The notes under the pieces were generated by a model. The model saw only the letters and a list, made by a program, of their open reading frames with translations. It ran no database searches and was not told the origin of the DNA. A stretch of DNA of 14,262 nt from a bacterium (GTDB lineage Bacteria > UBP18 > UBA7526): assembly GCA_030619985.1 (NCBI GenBank), contig JAUXAI010000030.1, positions 1 through 14,262 of the forward strand, written 5' to 3'. The position numbers and the translations under genes were made by a program. This document shows positions 4,692 through 10,594 of the stretch, one piece after another (position 1 is the first letter of the stretch; each line of letters starts with the position of its first letter).

Positions 4692-5987
4692 ATGAACAAA
4701 GAGCTAAAACTACCCCTGCTATTGAAGACCATGTACGGAGCGGGATCCGGAGGGTTCGCCTTAGTAATCTTAGCCATAGGAACATGGACCGTCTACTACT
4801 ACGCTCCTCCTTCGGGGCGAGGGTTGATGACCTATGCCCCCATGGCCCTATTAGGGACCGCCATGATGATTGGGAGGGTTGTGGATGCCCTAACCGATCC
4901 CTTGATAGCTCAGTGGAGCGATAGGACCAGATCACGCTGGGGAAGGAGAATTCCCTTCATTCTATTTGGTAGCCTGCCCTTGGTCTTATCCTTTATCCTC
5001 GTTTGGCATCCACCAGTACCAGGAAGTTCTGTGGTCAATTTTGTCTATCTGGTTTTGATGTTGAGCCTCTTCTTTTTATTCTATACGGTGGTGATTGTTC
5101 CTTACGCTGCCCTCTTACCAGAATTAACTTCCTCTTCAAAGGAAAGGATCAGTCTGGCCACCTGGCAAGGATTTTTTAGAATATTGGGGCTTATCATTGG
5201 TTTTTTAGGCTCTTCCTTTCTCATTGAGAGATTAGGTTTTAAAGCCATGGCCACCATCTTAGGTATGGTGGTCTTAGTTAGCCTCTATTGCCCAGTACTT
5301 GCCGTTAGGGAGCGAAACGTACATCTCAGGAAATCAGAATTTGCTTTTCGCCAATCTATCATTCAGACCTTTAGAAATAAACCCTTCAGATATTACATCG
5401 GCGGTTTTATATTCTTTTGGTTCGCCTTCACTCTCTTGACCATGGGGATCCCCTATATCGTTACCGAGTTGATGGGACTTGGCAAAGGAGATGTGGGGTT
5501 AATTGTGACTCCTTCGTTAGTAGTAGTGATCCTATCTTTCCCCCTTATACAGAGGATTGCTTCCCAGAAGGGTAAGAAGTTTACTGTTATCCTTTCTTTA
5601 GTTTTGCTCTGCGCCGCCTTCTTTCTCATCCCTTCCATTGGCCATTGGCCATTCGGAATTTCCAAGGCTCTTCAAGGGCAGATACTCCTGGGCCTGGCCG
5701 GCATTCCCATAGCAACATTATTTGCTCTCCCTAACGCTATGATTGCTGACTTGGTAGATTATGATGAGAAAGTCACAGGTTCGAGAAGGGAAGCAATGTA
5801 CTTTGGTATGCAGGGTTTGATGCTTAAGTTCGCCATCGCACTATCGGCACTTTTCTTCGGTTTTTTACTTAGAACTTTTGGTTATAGCTCAGCCGAACCA
5901 CTGGGCATCCTTCTTTTAGGGCCCGTTGCTGGCGTCTTTGTATTGGTCGGGCTTTCAATCTTCTCAAAGTATCCTATTACTACATAA
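4692..5987 (+). CDS. GPH-family (MelB-like) sugar:cation symporter
   Basis: This 431-residue membrane protein of about 12 hydrophobic segments matches the glycoside-pentoside-hexuronide:cation symporter branch of the major facilitator superfamily. The diagnostic loop between helices 2 and 3 is present: VVDALTDPLIAQWSDRTRSRWGRR (about 57-80), where the first Asp region contributes to cation binding in MelB. The loop motif GSRREAMYFGMQGLMLKFA lies around 366-384, and a Gly/Pro-rich transmembrane pattern runs throughout. The substrate cannot be read from sequence; glycosides, pentoses or hexuronides are family options, and some members serve lipid or other roles. The ATG at 4692 has only a modest purine-rich site (GAGGG, 4677-4681, and AGG nearer). 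It is first in a likely operon, with the acyltransferase gene starting 9 bases after its stop. Confidence 0.9.
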   Translation: MNKELKLPLLLKTMYGAGSGGFALVILAIGTWTVYYYAPPSGRGLMTYAPMALLGTAMMIGRVVDALTDPLIAQWSDRTRSRWGRRIPFILFGSLPLVLSFILVWHPPVPGSSVVNFVYLVLMLSLFFLFYTVVIVPYAALLPELTSSSKERISLATWQGFFRILGLIIGFLGSSFLIERLGFKAMATILGMVVLVSLYCPVLAVRERNVHLRKSEFAFRQSIIQTFRNKPFRYYIGGFIFFWFAFTLLTMGIPYIVTELMGLGKGDVGLIVTPSLVVVILSFPLIQRIASQKGKKFTVILSLVLLCAAFFLIPSIGHWPFGISKALQGQILLGLAGIPIATLFALPNAMIADLVDYDEKVTGSRREAMYFGMQGLMLKFAIALSALFFGFLLRTFGYSSAEPLGILLLGPVAGVFVLVGLSIFSKYPITT

Positions 5988-5996
5988 GAGGACCTA

Positions 5997-6878
5997 ATGG
6001 GCTATCTTTTGGCTTTAGTGAGGTATTTTCTATACTACATGGGGAGGATTATATTCTGTCGCCTTCTTCCTAAAGAGTTAAGTTATAGAATTACCCGGCT
6101 CATGGCCGATGCCCACTACTTTCTGGCTCGTCCCACCAGGAGAGCATTAATCTCTAATCTAAGGGTAGTCTGGGGGAAGGAGAAGAATGAAAGAGAGATA
6201 AGAAGGATGGCCCACCGCACCTTCCGCAGATTCGCAGGCTACGCAGTAGACTTCTTTTACTCCCCCCAGATAAATAGGGATAATATTGATGATTGGGTTA
6301 TTATAAAGGGCCTTCATTATGTAGACCGGGCTCTTTCTCAAGGGAAAGGAGTAGTAACCTTAAGTGCTCATTTAGGGAATTGGGAGCTGGGGGGAATCAC
6401 CATGGCTTTGAAGGGATATAAAATGAACGTCCTTGCCTTGGGCCATGGGAAAAGGAGGGCCACAGATATCTTCAGAAAGCAGAGGGAGGCAAAGGGAGTA
6501 AAGGTCATCCCTTTAGGAGTGGCCACAAGGAGATGCTTCCAGGCACTCAAGGATAATGAACTTTTAGCCACGCTTGGGGATCGGGATGTGAAAGGAAAAG
6601 GAATGAGGGTAGAGTTCTTTGGGAAGGAAGCCATCGTTCCCAAGGGTCCTGCTACCTTTTCTTTGGAAACTGGGGCAATAATCGTTCCATCTTTTATATT
6701 CAAGAAGGGCGAAAAGTATGAACTATCTTTTGAAAGACCTATTCTACCTAAGCCCACAGGTAATAAAGAAAAAGACCTTCTTCACCTTACTAAGAAGTGT
6801 CTCAAGGTAATCGAAAAATATATCAAGGGACATCCTGAGGAATGGTTCCTCTTTCATCGAATGTGGAGAGAAGGATGA
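5997..6878 (+). CDS. LpxL/HtrB-type lysophospholipid/lipid A acyltransferase
   Basis: The 293-residue protein belongs to the HtrB/LpxL acyltransferase family, whose members add secondary acyl chains to lipid A or acylate other glycolipids at the inner membrane. The catalytic Hx4E motif is seen as SAHLGNWE with H125 and E130. Downstream landmarks are GDRDVKGKGMRVEFFG (about 198-213) and the PKGPATFSLETGAIIVPSF block. The N-terminus is hydrophobic, LLALVRYFLYYMGRIIFCRLLP, and probably membrane-anchoring. Shine-Dalgarno AAGAGG sits 5 bases before ATG 5997. The gene ends in a TGA that overlaps ATG 6875 of the glycosyltransferase as ATGA; that TGA is also the left end of a palindromic element. A diderm envelope is suggested, though related acyltransferases (e.g. 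PatA of mycobacteria) exist elsewhere, and no lpx genes are in view to fix the substrate. Confidence 0.9.
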   Translation: MGYLLALVRYFLYYMGRIIFCRLLPKELSYRITRLMADAHYFLARPTRRALISNLRVVWGKEKNEREIRRMAHRTFRRFAGYAVDFFYSPQINRDNIDDWVIIKGLHYVDRALSQGKGVVTLSAHLGNWELGGITMALKGYKMNVLALGHGKRRATDIFRKQREAKGVKVIPLGVATRRCFQALKDNELLATLGDRDVKGKGMRVEFFGKEAIVPKGPATFSLETGAIIVPSFIFKKGEKYELSFERPILPKPTGNKEKDLLHLTKKCLKVIEKYIKGHPEEWFLFHRMWREG

Positions 6879-6933
6879 ACCCCGCACCTTTAAGCAGAAA
6901 GAAAAAATTGAATAGCAAAAGGTGCGGGGTGAA
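6875..6933 (+). repeat. Palindromic insertion-like element, copy 3 (RTGAA-flanked, short)
   Basis: ATGAA at 6875-6879 and GTGAA at 6929-6933 enclose perfect 13-base arms, ACCCCGCACCTTT (6879-6891) and its complement (6918-6930), with a 26-base interior unrelated to that of copy 2. The left TGA is the stop codon of the acyltransferase gene. The right GTG is a possible start of the glycosyltransferase. The 54-base offset between flanks is 18 codons, so the frame stays open through the element. Confidence 0.75.
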
Positions 6934-7591
6934 GACCTGTGCTATCATCCCGGCCTATAATATTGAGAAGACCCTTCCCAAAGTCATTGAGGGTGTTCAG
7001 AAGTATGTTGGTAAAGTAATCGTTGTCGACGATGGATCTACCGATGCTACTTTTGCAAAAGCAAAGGAGGCCGAGGTAACGGTTCTAAAACATGAGAAGA
7101 ATGAGGGCAAGGGAAAGGCCCTGCGCACCGGCTTAGAGTACGCTTTAAAGAAAGGCTTTGAACAGATAATCTTGATGGATGGCGATGGCCAGCACGATCC
7201 TAATGAGATACCAAGATTTCTGAAGGCCGCCCAGTATCCTCAGGTAGATATCGTTGTCGGTTCACGAATGGAGAACGTGAAGGATATGCCCAGAGAGCGC
7301 TTGGTGGTTAACAGGATCGGTTCCTTCCTCACCTCTCTTCTGGCAAGACAAAGGATCCCAGATAGCCAGTCCGGATACCGTCTGGTAAAGAGCAGGGTAT
7401 TGAAAAAGATCACCCTCACCTCCCAGCGCTACGATGTAGAGTCTGAGATGCTCATTAAAGCAGGAAAGAGGGGATTCGGGATAAAGAGCATCCCCATAAA
7501 GACCATCTATCGCCAGGAGATAAGCCACTTTCGTAAGTTCTGGGATACTCTGCGGTTCATAAAATTAATCTTGAAAGGAGTCTGGTGGTAA
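6875..7591 (+). CDS. GT2 glycosyltransferase, polyprenyl/dolichyl-phosphate sugar transferase-like
   Basis: A GT-A fold family 2 glycosyltransferase resembling DPM1/DPG-synthase proteins, which load a sugar from a nucleotide donor onto a lipid phosphate. Seen in order are AIIPAYNIEKTLPKVI, the VVDDGSTD donor-binding motif, NEGKGKALRTGL, the catalytic-type MDGDGQHDP with its DxD, and QSGYRLV before the C-terminal helices. No transmembrane pair follows, so it is the soluble or peripheral form. Two starts compete. ATG 6875 overlaps the upstream stop and has GGAG nearby, giving 238 residues. GTG 6929 lies at the end of the palindromic element and gives 220 residues, beginning immediately before TCAIIPAYN as usual in the family. 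The 18-residue basic extension (MNPAPLSRKKK...) is element-encoded and not part of the normal fold. Coupling to the LpxL-like gene suggests synthesis of an acylated or lipid-linked glycan. Confidence 0.9.
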   Translation: MNPAPLSRKKKLNSKRCGVKTCAIIPAYNIEKTLPKVIEGVQKYVGKVIVVDDGSTDATFAKAKEAEVTVLKHEKNEGKGKALRTGLEYALKKGFEQIILMDGDGQHDPNEIPRFLKAAQYPQVDIVVGSRMENVKDMPRERLVVNRIGSFLTSLLARQRIPDSQSGYRLVKSRVLKKITLTSQRYDVESEMLIKAGKRGFGIKSIPIKTIYRQEISHFRKFWDTLRFIKLILKGVWW

Positions 7592-7690
7592 CAACAGATA
7601 GATAATACAACGGATAACGCAGATAGCGCGGATAGGTAATGACAAAGTATCAGCGTAATCCGCGAAATCTGTTGTAACATAATCCGTTGT
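7591..7690 (+). repeat. 100-base palindromic repeat, copy A
   Basis: This copy begins ACAACAGAT, ends ATCCGTTGT, and consists of 9-base-like words (CGGATAACG, AGATAGCGC) followed by complements (AATCCGCG, ATCTGTTGT). It starts at the last base of the glycosyltransferase stop codon. Copy B (8125-8224) differs at only about 5 of 100 positions with no gaps; copy C (9816-9915) has the same length and is roughly three-quarters identical. There is no T-run, so it is not a simple terminator. Confidence 0.88.
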
Positions 7691-7695
7691 AAGTA

Positions 7696-7730
7696 ACAAA
7701 AGATAGATAATACAACGGATAACACGGATA
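7696..7730 (+). repeat. Truncated left half of the 100-base repeat
   Basis: Bases 7696-7722 match the first 27 bases of copy A with a single difference, and the similarity fades by about 7730. The complementary right half is missing. It lies just before the nuclease-like gene (ATG 7743), so it could pair with the right half of copy A upstream or copy B downstream in an mRNA. Confidence 0.7.
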
Positions 7731-7742
7731 AAGATAAGGCTG

Positions 7743-8135
7743 ATGGAATTACTGCATAAAGAGTTAACCTATAAAATTAGGAAGTGTCTTTTTGAGGTTT
7801 ATAATACTCTTGGGCCTGGCTTCGATGAATCAGTTTATCTCAGGTCATTGATCATAGAATTCAAGCATCATGGTATAGCATATGAAACGGAAAAGCCAAT
7901 CAAAGTCCGTTACAAGAGTACCCTTGTAAAAAATTATAAACTTGATCTTGTAGTAGAAAATAAAATCATATTAGAAATTAAAGCGGTAACAAAATTAAAT
8001 CCAGCGTTCAAATCCCAAATCATATCTTATCTAAAGGCAGCCCAGTTAGACTTAGGACTTTTAGTAAACTTTGGTAAAGAAAGATTAGAAATTGAAAGAA
8101 TAATTCTTTCTAACAAAATTAAGTACAACAGATAG
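7743..8135 (+). CDS. GxxExxY protein, PD-(D/E)XK nuclease-like
   Basis: The 130-residue protein carries the defining G26-x-x-E29-x-x-Y32 motif (GFDESVY) after an N-terminal helix, ELTYKIRKCLFEVYNTLGPG. It then has a PD-(D/E)XK core: D68 in KLDLVV and E78-x-K80 in ILEIKAV, followed by Q92 in QIISYLKAA and LGLLVNFG. The GxxExxY family is classed with the PD-(D/E)XK nuclease superfamily; its biological role is not established to my knowledge, and genomes often hold several paralogs. All expected catalytic residues are present, so it may be active. The gene looks more AT-rich than its neighbours. It lies between near-identical 100-base repeats, and its last codons and stop are formed by copy B. 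The Shine-Dalgarno is weak (AAGG, 7736-7739, 3-base spacer). Together these suggest a laterally acquired or recombining cassette, which is inference. Confidence 0.9.
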   Translation: MELLHKELTYKIRKCLFEVYNTLGPGFDESVYLRSLIIEFKHHGIAYETEKPIKVRYKSTLVKNYKLDLVVENKIILEIKAVTKLNPAFKSQIISYLKAAQLDLGLLVNFGKERLEIERIILSNKIKYNR

Positions 8136-8224
8136 ATAATACATCGGATAACGCAGATAGCGCGGATAGGTAATGACAAAGTATCAGCGTAATCCGCGAA
8201 ATCCGCTGTAATACAATCCGTTGT
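8125..8224 (+). repeat. 100-base palindromic repeat, copy B
   Basis: This copy is about 95% identical to copy A by eye. It begins within the end of the nuclease-like gene and supplies the codons for its last residues and the stop at 8133-8135. A further unit, AACGAAATCCGTTGT, extends it to 8239. The left arm (CATCGGATAACGC) and right arm (AATCCGCG, ATCCGCTGT, ATCCGTTGT) are complementary. It separates the nuclease gene from the YjbQ-like gene at 8261. Confidence 0.88.
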
Positions 8225-8260
8225 AACGAAATCCGTTGTATACATAATCGAGGTGTACTG

Positions 8261-8671
8261 GTGAGAACGCATAAGGAAGTTTTGAACATTACTACAAGCA
8301 AAAGGACTCAATTAATTAATGTTACTTCTCAGGTTCGGGATATTGTAGGAAGGTCAAGGATTAGAGATGGGCTTCTTTCCCTCTATGTCAGCCATACCAC
8401 AAGCGGCATCCTGATTAACGAGAACGAAGCGGGGTTGAAAGAAGACATAGAGAAGTCCTTAGAGAAACTCTTTCCCAAAGGGGGAAAGTATCTTCACAAC
8501 CGGGTGGATAATAATGCCGATGCTCACCTCAAGTCAACCTTCCTGGGTAGCACCCTTACCCTTCCCGTTACCGGAGGAAGCCTCCATCTCGGGATGTGGC
8601 AGAGCATCTTCTTTGCCGAATTCGATGGCCCCAGAAATCGCAACCTCACCGTTATGGTAATCGGCGAATGA
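8261..8671 (+). CDS. YjbQ/UPF0047 family protein
   Basis: The 136-residue protein is a clear member of the YjbQ/UPF0047 family, annotated as secondary thiamine-phosphate synthase activity from complementation work in E. coli; the physiological role is still uncertain. Conserved blocks are visible: YVSHTTSGILINENE (about 43-57), HNRVDNNADAHLKSTFLGSTLTLPV (about 79-103), and the C-terminal GMWQSIFFAEFDGPRNRNLTV, with histidines placed as in the family's metal or phosphate site. The start is GTG 8261 with GAGGTG at 8250-8255. No thiamine genes are in the window, so the context adds nothing. The stop codon at 8669-8671 directly precedes a perfect 24-base palindrome. Confidence 0.93.
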   Translation: MRTHKEVLNITTSKRTQLINVTSQVRDIVGRSRIRDGLLSLYVSHTTSGILINENEAGLKEDIEKSLEKLFPKGGKYLHNRVDNNADAHLKSTFLGSTLTLPVTGGSLHLGMWQSIFFAEFDGPRNRNLTVMVIGE

Positions 8672-8695
8672 CCAAAAAGCCGATCGGCTTTTTGG
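8672..8695 (+). terminator. Perfect 24-base palindrome, probable bidirectional terminator
   Basis: A perfect self-complementary sequence begins CCAAAAAGCCGA and continues with its exact reverse complement, centred at 8683/8684, directly after the YjbQ stop. An A-run, GC core and T-run make it a plausible intrinsic terminator in both directions, although part of the T-run falls within the stem. Confidence 0.65.
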
Positions 8696-8697
8696 AA

Positions 8698-8749
8698 TTT
8701 ACAGTTAACAGTTTACAGTTCACAACGATTAAACTGGTTACTGGTTACT
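8698..8749 (+). repeat. 7-base iterated words in inverted arrangement
   Basis: ACAGTT recurs three times at an exact 7-base period (8701, 8708, 8715). It is followed by ACTGGTT twice in tandem (8733-8739, 8740-8746) plus a partial third unit. The second set is nearly the complement of the first, so the stretch forms an imperfect hairpin, the same plan as the 9-base arrays elsewhere. It ends shortly before the Shine-Dalgarno (AGGA, 8757-8760) of the deacetylase-like gene. Confidence 0.65.
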
Positions 8750-8767
8750 TAATGATAGGACATCTAT

Positions 8768-9826
8768 ATGACCTCTAAAGTTGGTCTCGTCTATTCAGAT
8801 GAATATCTAAAACATGATACGGGAGATCATCCAGAGAATAGCAAGCGCCTTGAAGCTATTCTAAATTATCTTAAAGAGAAAAATCTTCTAAAAAATTTAG
8901 TCTCTATTCTCCCCAAAAAAGCAAAAGAAAAGGAGATTGAATATATTCACAGCCCTTCTTACATCCAGGAGGTAGGAGAAATCTGTAGACGAGGGGGAGG
9001 ATTTTTAGATCCCGATACCCCGGTGTCCAAAGATTCCTTCGAAGTTGCTCTCTTAGCAGCGGGTGGAGTATTTAGTGCCATCGATAGAATAGTGGATGAT
9101 CTGGATAGCGCTTTTTGCCTCATTCGTCCTCCGGGCCATCATGCTCTAAAATCAAAGGGAATGGGCTTCTGCCTCTTCAATAATGTCAGCCTGGGGGCAA
9201 GGTATGCCCAGAAAAAGTATAATCTAAAGAAAGTTCTGATTATCGATTGGGACGTCCATCATGGAAATGGAACCCAAGAGGCTTTCTATCGCGACCCTTC
9301 CGTCTTATACTTCTCCCTTCATCGCTATCCCTACTATCCAGGAACAGGAGATATCGAGGAGATTGGAGAGGGAGAGGGGAAAGGATATACCGTCAATGTC
9401 CCTCTTCCTCCGGGATGTGGAAATAGTGATTATATCTATATCTTCAAGGAACTCCTTTCCCCCATCGCTAATGAATTCAAACCGGATATCACCCTCATCT
9501 CCGCAGGATTCGATGCCCACCAAGACGATCCCCTGGGAGGAATGAGTCTTGCTTCTCAAGGATACGGAGTCCTAACCTCTTTAGTGAAAGAGTTCTCTCA
9601 AGGAATAGTCTCTTGCTTGGAGGGAGGATATAATCTAAAGGCCTTAAGAGAATCTGTTTTCACCCATCTGGACTCTTTGGCCTCTCGTCCCGAGGGGACC
9701 CGAGGTCCCCGAGGGAGAGAATTCAACCTTTTCCCTAAGGGGGGAATGGACTACGAACTTCCTAGTAGAGGGGTTAAAGAGATAGTAGAAAAGGTAAAGG
9801 GAATCCATAGTAAGTACACCAGATAA
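8768..9826 (+). CDS. Histone deacetylase/AcuC superfamily amidohydrolase
   Basis: The 352-residue protein is a class II-like bacterial deacetylase of the arginase/HDAC fold; bacterial members act on acetylated proteins, polyamines or small molecules. The active site is complete: RPPGHHALKSKGMGFCLFNN with H124 and H125, DWDVHHGNGTQ with zinc ligands D162 and H164, SAGFDAHQDDPLGG with zinc ligand D249, and LEGGYNL carrying the catalytic-type Tyr. The N-terminal GDHPENSKRL is also typical. Start ATG 8768 has AGGA 7 bases upstream. After LASxx the usual C-terminus is interrupted by a Pro/Gly/Arg-rich segment, SRPEGTRGPRGREFNLFPKGG, encoded by a short palindromic repeat. The last codons (...KYTR) and the stop come from repeat copy C. 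The substrate is not predictable from sequence. Confidence 0.94.
   Translation: MTSKVGLVYSDEYLKHDTGDHPENSKRLEAILNYLKEKNLLKNLVSILPKKAKEKEIEYIHSPSYIQEVGEICRRGGGFLDPDTPVSKDSFEVALLAAGGVFSAIDRIVDDLDSAFCLIRPPGHHALKSKGMGFCLFNNVSLGARYAQKKYNLKKVLIIDWDVHHGNGTQEAFYRDPSVLYFSLHRYPYYPGTGDIEEIGEGEGKGYTVNVPLPPGCGNSDYIYIFKELLSPIANEFKPDITLISAGFDAHQDDPLGGMSLASQGYGVLTSLVKEFSQGIVSCLEGGYNLKALRESVFTHLDSLASRPEGTRGPRGREFNLFPKGGMDYELPSRGVKEIVEKVKGIHSKYTR
9683..9720 (+). repeat. Small palindrome inserted in the deacetylase coding region
   Basis: GGGGACC (9694-9700) pairs with GGTCCCC (9704-9710) around CGA, with outer pairing of TCTC and GAGA. CCCGAGG is iterated three times (9689, 9699, 9707). The frame stays open and yields an Arg/Gly/Pro-rich insert after the conserved deacetylase core. 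Confidence 0.6.
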
Positions 9827-9915
9827 ATAATACATCGGATAGCATGGATAAGTAGGGTAAGCGATAATAAAGTATCAGTGTAATCCGCGTAATCAGTTGT
9901 AACGAAATCCGTTGT
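9816..9915 (+). repeat. 100-base palindromic repeat, copy C
   Basis: The same 100-base length as copies A and B, without gaps, and roughly three-quarters identical by eye. It starts ACACCAGAT and ends ATCCGTTGT, with one more unit, AATATAATCTGTTGT, to 9930. Its left end forms the last codons and the stop (9824-9826) of the deacetylase gene. The left half is the most diverged part; the right half, AATCCGCG...GTTGT, is well kept. Confidence 0.82.
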
Positions 9916-9943
9916 AATATAATCTGTTGTAATGGAGTTTTGA

Positions 9944-10594
9944 ATGAAGGACGAGATTAAGTTTGCCCAATTGAGAGAAAGGATGGTCGCTACCCAAATA
10001 GCCAGTCGGGGGATAGATAAGAGGGTCTTAGAAATTATGGCCAGGGTTCTCAGGCATAGGTTCGTTCTGCCAGAGTATCTGGATAGCGCCTATGAAGATC
10101 ATCCCCTGCCCATTGGTGAGGGACAGACCATATCCCAGCCCTATATGGTTGCTTTGATGACCGAGTGTCTGGGATTGAAAGGGGATGAGAAAGTATTGGA
10201 GATAGGAACCGGCTCTGGTTATCAGGCAGCCATCTTGGCAGAGATCTCTAAAGAAGTCTATACCATAGAGAGATTTGAGAGCTTAGCAGAAAGGGCTAAA
10301 AAAGTATTAAGCGATTTAGGGTATAAAAATGTAAAGGTAATTGTTGGGGATGGCTCACGGGGATTAGAAGAGAAGGCTCCTTTTGATAGGATTATGGTTA
10401 CCGCTGGCGCCCCCATCCTACCTAAGAGTTTAGTCGATCAATTGGCTGAGGGAGGAAAAATGGTCATTCCCGTGGGCGGTTCCTTCTCCCAGGCCCTGCT
10501 CTTGGTGGAGAAAGAGAAGGGCAAGGTGAAGACCACCAGTGTCTGTGGCTGTGTCTTCGTCCCTCTGATTGGGGAGTATGGATGGAAGAGGTAG
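9944..10594 (+). CDS. pcm: Protein-L-isoaspartate O-methyltransferase
   Basis: Pcm uses S-adenosylmethionine to methylate L-isoaspartyl residues in aged proteins, starting their repair in the cytoplasm. The 216-residue length is normal. Key blocks are MVATQIASRGIDKRVLEIMARVLRHRFV (about 14-41), YEDHPLPIGEGQTISQPYMVALMTE with the family-specific substrate loop, the SAM-binding VLEIGTGSGYQAAILAE (84-100), VYTIERFESLA, VIVGDGSRG, and APFDRIMVTAGAPILP. A GGAG site lies 6 bases before ATG 9944. The stop overlaps the adenine deaminase start by 13 bases, so the two are cotranscribed and probably coupled. Nothing is anomalous. Confidence 0.96.
   Translation: MKDEIKFAQLRERMVATQIASRGIDKRVLEIMARVLRHRFVLPEYLDSAYEDHPLPIGEGQTISQPYMVALMTECLGLKGDEKVLEIGTGSGYQAAILAEISKEVYTIERFESLAERAKKVLSDLGYKNVKVIVGDGSRGLEEKAPFDRIMVTAGAPILPKSLVDQLAEGGKMVIPVGGSFSQALLLVEKEKGKVKTTSVCGCVFVPLIGEYGWKR

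Noticed and set aside
6842-6874. Upstream start for the GT2 gene within the acyltransferase gene
   Set aside because: It lies within conserved acyltransferase coding sequence and has no ribosome-binding site; ATG 6875 or GTG 6929 fit better.
7591-8224. A composite transposon carrying the nuclease-like gene
   Set aside because: No transposase, no target-site duplication around the outer edges, and copies lie in direct orientation in ordinary intergenic positions; kept only as a repeat-bracketed cassette.
7507-8311. Minus-strand frames with repeated RISRITLILCHYLSALSALS
   Set aside because: They translate copies A and B of the 100-base repeat; the shared peptide reflects repeated DNA, not paralogous proteins.
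7591-9930. CRISPR array suggested by repeated 9-base words and multiple 100-base repeats
   Set aside because: Repeats are palindromic, separated by whole genes rather than uniform spacers, and no cas genes are present.
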